From NCBI GenBank assembly GCA_004346725.1, contig SMDE01000021.1:1-64000 (forward strand): a stretch of 64,000 bases of DNA, in the 5' to 3' direction. The first letter of the stretch is position 1. The number at the start of each line of letters is the position of its first letter. The position numbers were made by a program, and so were the translations under genes. This DNA is from Phytobacter diazotrophicus (lineage in GTDB: Bacteria > Pseudomonadota > Gammaproteobacteria > Enterobacterales > Enterobacteriaceae). Below the pieces are notes generated by a model, which did not search any database, was not told the origin of the DNA, and saw only the letters and a list, made by a program, of their open reading frames with translations. Below are positions 57,099 through 64,000 of the stretch, in pieces.

Positions 57099-57917
57099 AT
57101 GAATCTGGCAACCTTTCTTGGTAAACAGGTGCTCGGCATATTGGCGGGTTACCAGCAGGACAACGTGGTTATTCATGTTTGTGGTGTTTTTATTCAGTCG
57201 GATAACAGCCTGCGGGTTTACTTCCCAAAAGGACATACGTTTTCGGCAGGGGATTTCGTTACCCTGCATCTGGATAACCGTTCGGGCGTTGATGAGTTCG
57301 ATGCGGAAATCAGTGTATATCGCGCCTCGTATAAAGGCCGCGTTATTAGTCAGGAAGAAGACTGGGTGGTTGTCGCGCCACGGGAATGTCAGTTGATTCA
57401 CGGAATGAGCGTCGTGCTTGAGATCCGGGAAGAGGGATATCAATTCCCGGCTGACAACAGGCCCGAACTGCCTGTGCCATTCACCACGCTGCGCAATATG
57501 CCTGAACCTGAATCAAAAGATGCGGTGAATAAAGTTGGCGTATTGATTACCATGGCCAACGAGCAGCCGCACACCACGGTGCTGGCGTTTTTATCGTCCG
57601 TCGATGATGATATTTTCCTCATTACCTTCCCGCAGATGTTCAAATCCAGGCTGCTAAAACGTAATCCACATTGTTTTTTTGCCATGGATGAACGTGCTCA
57701 CTATACGTTTGAGCGGGCGATTGAATGGAACTACACCATTGTGGAAGGCGAGGCCTCTCTGGTGCCACCAGATAGCCCACTTTATGAGACCATTCGGGAA
57801 GCATTTATCCGCAAAAATCCCTGGGAAATGGGCTTCTTCCTGCAATCGGACGTTGAGATGTACCACATCAAACGTCGACAACTGGTGTGCTCAGGTTCAA
57901 GAGGAACGTTGCGCTAG
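57099..57917 (+). CDS. Flagellar-regulon protein with flavin split-barrel-like C-terminal domain
   Basis: 272-residue cytoplasmic protein. The N-terminal ~130 residues are a beta-rich domain that I do not recognise. The C-terminal half (about 145-265: VNKVGVLITMANEQPHTTVL, FPQMFKSRLLKRNPHCFFAM, NYTIVEGEASLVP) looks like a pyridoxamine-phosphate-oxidase/FMN split barrel. It is not YcgR: no PilZ RxxxR or DxSxxG is present. The upstream sigma-28 promoter places it in the flagellar class 3 regulon, which is otherwise unrepresented in this window. Ribosome-binding site AAAAGG. A role in motility or chemotaxis is inference. Confidence 0.7.
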   Translation: MNLATFLGKQVLGILAGYQQDNVVIHVCGVFIQSDNSLRVYFPKGHTFSAGDFVTLHLDNRSGVDEFDAEISVYRASYKGRVISQEEDWVVVAPRECQLIHGMSVVLEIREEGYQFPADNRPELPVPFTTLRNMPEPESKDAVNKVGVLITMANEQPHTTVLAFLSSVDDDIFLITFPQMFKSRLLKRNPHCFFAMDERAHYTFERAIEWNYTIVEGEASLVPPDSPLYETIREAFIRKNPWEMGFFLQSDVEMYHIKRRQLVCSGSRGTLR

Positions 57918-57962
57918 TTTTGCGATGTTGTCATCGGGGTCTGAAAGCGCGAACACTTTCAG

Positions 57963-57989
57963 GCCTGTCCGGGGAAGAGACGGGCTTTT
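57963..57989 (+). terminator. Intrinsic terminator after the sigma-28-driven gene
   Basis: Stem GCCTGTC/GACGGGC (one G-T pair) followed by TTTT. A second hairpin CTGAAAG/CTTTCAG lies just upstream at 57941-57962. Confidence 0.55.
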
Positions 57990-58076
57990 GCGTTATGTGC
58001 TAAGGGCGTACTGCGGTACAAAAACGACGGTATACTCACCGGACGCGTCGATATTCCCTTCTGATAGCAGGGCGCC

Positions 58077-58850
58077 ATGACCCCGATAAAAACGCTTTGT
58101 TTGTGTATTCTTTGCATCATTCTGCTCTCTCTTATTGCCAGTCTCGTTCAGGCGATGCACCAACGTGAATCGCGGGTGCAGGAAGGGTGGTGGGCCGCCA
58201 GGCGTGATTCTTCTGGCATGGCACCCGATGCCCGGCAAAATGCCCAACTGGCGATTGTTCAGGTTTATGCCGCGCCGACATGGGGCTGGAAAGGCGTGGT
58301 GGCCGTGCATCCATGGATTGTGTTTAAGCGTGCGGGTGACACGGAATACAACCGCTACGAGGTTGTCAGTTGGGGTGGCGGCGAAAAAGTGCGACGTAAC
58401 CGCAATGCGCCGGATGGCTACTGGTACGGGGCGAAACCCCGCCTGCTTGTTGAACACCGTGGCGCGCAAGCCGAGGCGATGATCCCGCAGATTGAGGCGG
58501 CCATCGCCTCATACCCGTGGCCGGATACCTATCACGCCTGGCCCGGACCAAACAGCAATACGTTTGTTGCTCATATCGGCCGTGCCGTGCCTGCTCTGAA
58601 ACTGGATATGCCTGCTAATGCGGTGGGCAAAGATTTTCGCTCGCTGCGTAACCTCATCGGTTTACCCCCGTCCGGGCGCGGTATACAGGTGTCGCTGCTG
58701 GGTGTCGCGGGCATCACCCTTGGTGCCGAAGAGGGATTTGAGCTTAACGTCCTTGGCCTGAGCATGGGGCTGGATTTCACGCCGTTGCGGTTGCGGCTGC
58801 CGTTTATTGGCGGGGTGGGGCGCGATAATCTGCAAAACAGTGAGCCGTGA
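58077..58850 (+). CDS. DUF3750 family inner membrane-anchored protein
   Basis: 257 residues. One N-terminal membrane anchor (LCLCILCIILLSLIASLVQ), then a periplasmic domain with motifs typical of DUF3750: VVAVHPWIVFKR, NRYEVVSWGGG, WPGPNSNTFVAHIGRAVP. The tryptophan-rich, Asn/His-containing segment could be an active site, but no function is known. Probably monocistronic; no terminator is obvious downstream. Confidence 0.75.
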   Translation: MTPIKTLCLCILCIILLSLIASLVQAMHQRESRVQEGWWAARRDSSGMAPDARQNAQLAIVQVYAAPTWGWKGVVAVHPWIVFKRAGDTEYNRYEVVSWGGGEKVRRNRNAPDGYWYGAKPRLLVEHRGAQAEAMIPQIEAAIASYPWPDTYHAWPGPNSNTFVAHIGRAVPALKLDMPANAVGKDFRSLRNLIGLPPSGRGIQVSLLGVAGITLGAEEGFELNVLGLSMGLDFTPLRLRLPFIGGVGRDNLQNSEP

Positions 58851-59784
58851 AGCGCCAGGGACGCCAACAAACGTTGCCTGTCTCCAGCCTATCGCCAATT
58901 TTTACAGATCGACTTTAGAGTCATTTTCAAAGTGCTTCCTCCCGATAACCATTTGGGATTTTACAGTATTGATGTTTCCGAACGCGGCAATGATACAAGC
59001 CTCAAACAACAATCAATGGCAGAGGCTGCTCCGTTGTTTAATCATTAAGTAAAAACCAGAGAAAGTATCTACATCGGCATCATGTCGTCATGTTTTCCGT
59101 AAGTACTGTTAATGGCATGCCTTCCCTGTTTGAACGACTCGCAACAGCGCGGCGCCATCAATTACATGGAAATGGAATTGGACCTGGAAAGCAGGCGTGG
59201 ACTAAGCCTTAGAGTAATAAGCGTTATGGATTTCACAGTGGAAAGCAGGGAAAAGAACCTTAATGCGGGTCTGGTAGAATTGATGGACTCTGATAAATGA
59301 TTTTTTCAAGGACTCATAAAAACTGAGGTCCTCACACCAATCGTTTTCCTGCTTGCTAGTATCAAAATATCGAGAGGTTCTTCATACCGAAAGTCATTAC
59401 AAGCACCAGACAATGCACGGAACAACTTGGCATATAGTAAATCCACTCGGTTTTTTAAATATTTATTGGGGGTGCAATATAGCATGTTTCTATTTGGGAT
59501 AATTACGCATAAAACTATATCATAGCGTAACATATTGAGTATTGTGTGACATTTAAGTTAAGGTGAATCAAAGTTAAAACTATAATATACAGTTTGGCTA
59601 ATATTTATTTAAGGCATGCTGTAAGAGCGCTTAAGTTATTTATTTTAAATACATTAAAATAAGACCTTTCTTAAAGTGGTGTTTTTTCTTTTTTGATTCA
59701 GTGGTTTTTTAGTTCTTTTTTAGCTTTTATAGGCATTATAATTCCTGGCCACGGATCATGGTTTTATTATATCGCGGAGGGTGT
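58851..59784. other. AT-rich, apparently gene-poor stretch before the effector locus
   Basis: About 930 bases, strongly AT-rich from ~59280 on, in contrast to the GC-rich genes to the left. Short frames at 59112-59300 (plus) and 59306-59533 (minus) have no ribosome-binding sites and match nothing I know; they may be decayed genes. The composition is typical of horizontally acquired, H-NS-bound DNA. Confidence 0.5.
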
Positions 59785-60633
59785 ATGGAGATCACCGGTT
59801 CTGTAGGCATGGGTTGTGTGAATAATAGAAATGATGTTTTGGCAGTACAGAATGCATTAAAGAAAAAAGCATTTCCGGAGTTGGCTGTTGATGGAATCAT
59901 AGGCCCGCAAACAATCTCGGCTATCAGAACGTTTCAACGCAAATTTTTGCGCCAGCCGGATGGAATCATCTCGGTTGGCGGAACTACTGCGCAGCATCTA
60001 TTTTCTGGTACAGATGATTCTGCGAATCTTCTTCCTGTAGATATGTCAGGTGGGCTGATTGTTAGTCAAGGGTAAGTCACTTTTGATGCCGAAGGTAATG
60101 ATAACCCGGCAAGTATCTCTTATAGTCGTGTGCTACACTGGCCTGGTGGATTGTCAGGCGTTACAATTGGTAGAGGCTATGATATGAAAACCCGCAGTGA
60201 AGGGATTGTTTATTCCGATCTCATTCAGGCAGGTGTGGATAGACAGATGGCAACATTGATGTCAAAAGGTAGTACCCTGTCGGGAAACAATGCACGAAAA
60301 TTTGTCCATGAAAATAAGACAATCTGTGGGGCGATAACCCGAAATATGCAAGTTAATTTATTTAATAATATTTACCCACAATACGTCAGCAGTGCACAGA
60401 GTTATTATAATAAGTATAAAGATGATACCTGTGTCTCGTGGAACGATATGAAAGACATTTTAAAAGAAATCATCATTGATATGCGTTTTCAGGGGGCATT
60501 GCGAGACGATGATATCGCCTTTTTTGGTCAAAATGATATTGATGTTGTTATCCAGCTTATTGAGTTGACGCCACGGATCCGTAAGTATGAGAATGGTCGT
60601 CATCGCGCAGATTATTTACGTAAAGGAATGTAG
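59785..60633 (+). pseudogene. Peptidoglycan-binding/pesticin-like muramidase, interrupted by an in-frame stop
   Basis: One continuous frame of 282 codons broken only by TAA at 60073-60075 (codon 97). Residues 1-96 (MEITGSVGMGCVNNRND..., with AVDGIIGPQTISAIRTFQ) form a PG_binding_1 domain with a good GGAGG site. After the stop the frame continues VTFDAEGNDNPAS and becomes a T4-lysozyme/pesticin-like muramidase. E103 in DAEG, T127 in GVTIGRG and D133 in YDMK are spaced 24 and 6 apart, against 23 and 6 for E178/T201/D207 of pesticin. The stop removes the whole catalytic half, including E103, and no internal start with a ribosome-binding site rescues it. It ends one base before an LprI-like inhibitor gene. 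Probably an antibacterial (T6SS-type) effector; a sequencing error is possible. Confidence 0.8.
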
Positions 60634-60634
60634 C

Positions 60635-61117
60635 ATGAAGATGTTGTTTTTGTTCGTGGGTATTGCGTTCAGTTTTCCGGTCTTAGCCAATACAACTGCA
60701 ACCAGACAGGATGCGCCTGTCATCGCTAAAGATATTGCGGCCTGCTACGGTACGCAGGGAGCAGGTATCTGCCTGCAATCTCTGGTGGATAAAGAAAAAA
60801 TAAAATATAACTCGGCATGGCAGAGTCTCACGGACAGCTTAACCAATGTCGAGAATAAACAGCTATTGCTTAAAGAATTGACCGAAGGCAAACAGGCTTG
60901 GGAATCGGCATTACCGCATGACTGTCAGGCAAAAGGTTTGCTTAATGACAAAGATAGCCCGGCATTTAACGATGCTCTGTCCGAATGCCTGGCAATCGGT
61001 TATGCAGCTCGTACGGATTTCTATAACGGCTTTAATATTCTGGATGAGAAATCTCAGCAGAAAAAACTGCTGGAAAAAATTCTAAAAGAGAAACAAGAGA
61101 AGAAAGAGAATAAATAA
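60635..61117 (+). CDS. Exported LprI-like lysozyme inhibitor, probable immunity protein
   Basis: 160 residues with a signal peptide (MKMLFLFVGIAFSFPVLA, cleaved before NTTATR). The mature part fits the DUF1311/LprI family: paired cysteines in ACYGTQGAGICLQSL, then LLKELTEGKQAWESALPHDC and ALSECLAIG, probably two disulfides. A Lys/Glu-rich helix closes the chain. LprI proteins inhibit lysozymes, which fits a periplasmic immunity role against the muramidase whose frame ends one base earlier. The ATG at 60635 has AAAGGA seven bases upstream; the longer frame starts inside the effector gene. Confidence 0.8.
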   Translation: MKMLFLFVGIAFSFPVLANTTATRQDAPVIAKDIAACYGTQGAGICLQSLVDKEKIKYNSAWQSLTDSLTNVENKQLLLKELTEGKQAWESALPHDCQAKGLLNDKDSPAFNDALSECLAIGYAARTDFYNGFNILDEKSQQKKLLEKILKEKQEKKENK

Positions 61118-62460
<1,343 letters not shown>

Positions 62461-62700
62461 CCGGTGCGATGGGGGAGACGCTTGCCGTCTGCGGGAGTCG
62501 ACCGTAATTCCCGCTCTCAATATTGCATTGCCGCTTACACGCCGTTTAAAAATAGTTACAACATACTATCGTTTCGGGTTACCTCGCCATCCGTTGACCC
62601 CTTATCCGGGAAATGCCGTTTCTGCAGACGATTGCCGTCACGTTTGTTTAGAGATTACTACGCTTATTAAGAGTGATCTGCTTCTCAGGAAAGCTTCAAA

Positions 62701-62717
62701 AATTTATGTTTTGTTTA
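62701..62717 (+). promoter_or_regulatory. Candidate PhoP box of pagP
   Basis: AATTTA-N5-TGTTTA, 96 bases upstream of the pagP start, resembles the PhoP direct repeat (G/T)GTTTA-N5-(G/T)GTTTA; the second half is perfect and the first has two mismatches. PagP is PhoPQ-controlled in related bacteria. The remaining spacer (62461-62700) shows no gene. Confidence 0.35.
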
Positions 62718-62812
62718 ATGTGGGGACAGTAGTGTTTACCACCATTAAATAAAGACCTGACAGTAGACAGTGACGTTTATTTCAGTATGGCAAATGTATT
62801 ATGAGGTGGTAG

Positions 62813-63388
62813 ATGTTAAGGCTATTCATTGTGTGCTGGGCTATTGGGTGGGCAGCTTTCGTCCCGACTGATGCAGAGGCGGCCATTTACGGCGAACAGC
62901 GGATAGCGCAATGGTGGGACGGGTTTAAACAAGATGTGACCGAAACCTGGGACCATCCACAGAGTTATGATCTCTATTTACCTTTTCTCACCTGGCATAA
63001 CCGCTTCACCTACGACAAAGAAAAAACGGACCGCTATAACGAGAGGCCGTGGGGCGGCGGTTTCGGTGTATCCCGCTATAACGCCGATGGAAACTGGAAC
63101 TCATTGTATGCCATGGCGTTTAAGGACTCCCACAACAAATGGGAACCCATTATCGGCTACGGCTGGGAAAAGGGCTGGTATCTGGACCAAAACCGTGATT
63201 TTCGTCTGGGGCTTGGTTTGACGGCAGCGGTGACCGCGCGACAAGATTTCGCCAATTATGTTCCTTTGCCTGTCGTGCTGCCGCTGCTTTCTGCAAGTTA
63301 TAAACAGGCCAGCGTACAATTTACCTATATTCCAGGCACTTATAATAATGGCAATGTCCTCTTCGCCTGGTTCCGCTACGGTTTTTAA
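62813..63388 (+). CDS. pagP: Lipid A palmitoyltransferase PagP
   Basis: Outer-membrane eight-stranded barrel enzyme that transfers palmitate from phospholipid to lipid A, giving resistance to cationic peptides. 191 residues: signal peptide ([17 protein letters not shown]...AEA), an amphipathic helix ([15 protein letters not shown]), then strands with the catalytic histidine in [11 protein letters not shown] and the Asp-Ser pair in [31 protein letters not shown] and the C-terminal [16 protein letters not shown], ending in F, are diagnostic. The ATG has a GAGGTGG site. In K-12 pagP lies elsewhere (near cspE), so this may be a relocated or additional copy. Confidence 0.93.
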   Translation: MLRLFIVCWAIGWAAFVPTDAEAAIYGEQRIAQWWDGFKQDVTETWDHPQSYDLYLPFLTWHNRFTYDKEKTDRYNERPWGGGFGVSRYNADGNWNSLYAMAFKDSHNKWEPIIGYGWEKGWYLDQNRDFRLGLGLTAAVTARQDFANYVPLPVVLPLLSASYKQASVQFTYIPGTYNNGNVLFAWFRYGF

Positions 63389-63454
63389 CCGCAGGCAGAT
63401 TACGCAAAAGGATGAGAGTCGTGTATGTGAGCACTGCGACTCGTGGGAGAAAGC

Positions 63455-63487
63455 GCCGGTGTTTATCGGTATGGCGATAAACACGGG
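63455..63487 (+). terminator. Hairpin downstream of pagP
   Basis: GCC-g-GTGTTTATCG pairs with CGATAAACAC-g-GGC, a 13-bp stem with one mismatch and a 6-base loop, followed by TTTG. It is about 65 bases after the pagP stop; either a weak terminator or a repeated intergenic element. Confidence 0.5.
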
Positions 63488-63642
63488 CTTTGACGCATAA
63501 CCGATTGCTGCGCAAATTTCGACACATTGTTGACGTTGCATTGCGCTATGGAATGTTATTTTATAACAGTTAATGGCGGTTGCGGGCTGCCCGTATGTAG
63601 CGACTTATCAAAATGACGTCTTCCTTTTGAGGGCAATACCCT

Positions 63643-63891
63643 ATGAAAATCAGTCAGATTTTAGCGATTTCGTTGTCGGTTGTTTCTGGCAGTGCGATGG
63701 CGTTTCAGGCGAAAGATAAAGATCCCGCTGAATTTTCCCGCCAGCAGATCCGTGGGGCAGAATTTGCTATCTATGATCAGGCCATCACTACGCAGGGAAT
63801 GCCTGGCTTAAGCCTGGGGAGTTGCGCTGCCACACCGGTGAGCGGCTGTAATTGCCCATTTTGCACCATGTTACGCAGCCAGCAGGTATAA
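63643..63891 (+). CDS. Small exported cysteine-containing protein, unknown function
   Basis: 82 residues that I do not recognise. There is a clear signal peptide (MKISQILAISLSVVSGSAMA, cleaved before FQAKDK), leaving a ~62-residue periplasmic or secreted protein. The C-terminus has four closely spaced cysteines (LGSCAATPV and GCNCPFCTMLR), suggesting metal binding or disulfides. A GAGGG ribosome-binding site precedes the ATG. No neighbour suggests a role. Confidence 0.65.
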   Translation: MKISQILAISLSVVSGSAMAFQAKDKDPAEFSRQQIRGAEFAIYDQAITTQGMPGLSLGSCAATPVSGCNCPFCTMLRSQQV

Positions 63892-63929
63892 ATCACGCGA
63901 TTCGACTTATGATAAACGGGAGGACGCAT

Positions 63930-63968
63930 ATGTCATCTCGTTTTTATTTGTCTACTGCCCGCCATTGA
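63930..63968 (+). other. 12-codon ORF with strong ribosome-binding site at the window edge
   Basis: GGGAGGACGCAT precedes ATG TCA TCT..., which stops after 12 codons (MSSRFYLSTARH). The signal is too good for random sequence, but the product is tiny. It could be the start of a frameshifted gene (another frame reads through a hydrophobic, signal-like stretch to the window end) or a leader peptide. The window ends before this can be decided. Confidence 0.25.
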
Positions 63969-64000
63969 AAATTATCCAGCCGTTTCAGCGGAAAATGCAG

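Noticed and set aside
59112..59300. Plus-strand frame of 62 codons in the AT-rich stretch
   Set aside because: No ribosome-binding site at any in-frame ATG and no recognisable family; treated as possible gene remnant only.
59306..59533. Minus-strand frame of 75 codons
   Set aside because: No start signal and no known motif; the helix-turn-helix resemblance was too weak to call.
60130..60633. Internal GTG start producing a separate C-terminal muramidase
   Set aside because: No ribosome-binding site, and it would lack the predicted catalytic glutamate E103.

Overview
The window is chromosomal DNA of a member of the Enterobacteriaceae. Its first ~39.9 kb follows the Escherichia coli K-12 gene order (as I remember it) from aspC to serT: aspC, ompF, asnS, pncB, pepN, ssuE, pyrD, zapC, ycbX, rlmL, uup, pqiABC, rmf, fabA, lonH, matP, ompA, sulA, tfoX, yccS, yccF, helD, mgsA, yccT, yccU, hspQ, rlmI, yccX, tusE, yccA, serT. 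The proteins are close to E. coli but clearly divergent. OmpA, OmpF and RlmI look more like the Enterobacter/Lelliottia/Leclercia/Klebsiella side of the family than E. coli or Salmonella; I cannot name a species.

Backbone (1-39926). Most genes have E. coli length, and many control sites can be read directly: an OmpR/MicF-type ompF leader, a NadR box at pncB, a PurR box and C-rich leader hairpin at pyrD, adjacent FabR and FadR boxes at fabA, a LexA box at sulA, and a sigma-32 promoter at hspQ. Three departures from the K-12 layout stand out. Of ssuEADCB only ssuE remains between pepN and pyrD. A ybcL-like secreted PEBP protein plus an AraC-family regulator sit between rlmI and yccX. An orphan OppA-type binding protein lies between yccA and serT.

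Accessory region (39927-64000). The K-12 hya operon does not follow serT. Instead there is about 1.1 kb with two short minus-strand ORFs, a membrane diguanylate cyclase with intact active and inhibitory sites, and a ~14 kb uptake and catabolism locus (43067-56947). That locus has an FAD-dependent oxidoreductase, a complete peptide-type ABC importer with fused ATPases (the binding protein resembles the family I remember as KPN_01854), a two-domain carboxymuconolactone-decarboxylase/alkylhydroperoxidase-like protein, a complete polar amino acid-type ABC importer, a glyoxalase-like protein, a divergent ProC-like reductase and an exported alpha/beta hydrolase. The substrate is unknown; the arrangement suggests import and oxidative or hydrolytic breakdown of a small amide- or amino acid-like compound.

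The end of the window is a patchwork. A flavin-split-barrel-like protein has an excellent sigma-28 (FliA) promoter, so it probably belongs to the flagellar regulon. It is followed by a DUF3750 protein, ~900 bp of AT-rich non-coding DNA, and a peptidoglycan-targeting effector/immunity-type pair. The effector (peptidoglycan-binding domain plus pesticin/T4-lysozyme-like muramidase) is split by one in-frame TAA just before its catalytic glutamate, while the adjacent exported LprI-like inhibitor is intact. A lone LysR regulator, a PagP lipid A palmitoyltransferase with a PhoP-box-like site, and a small exported cysteine-containing protein complete the window.
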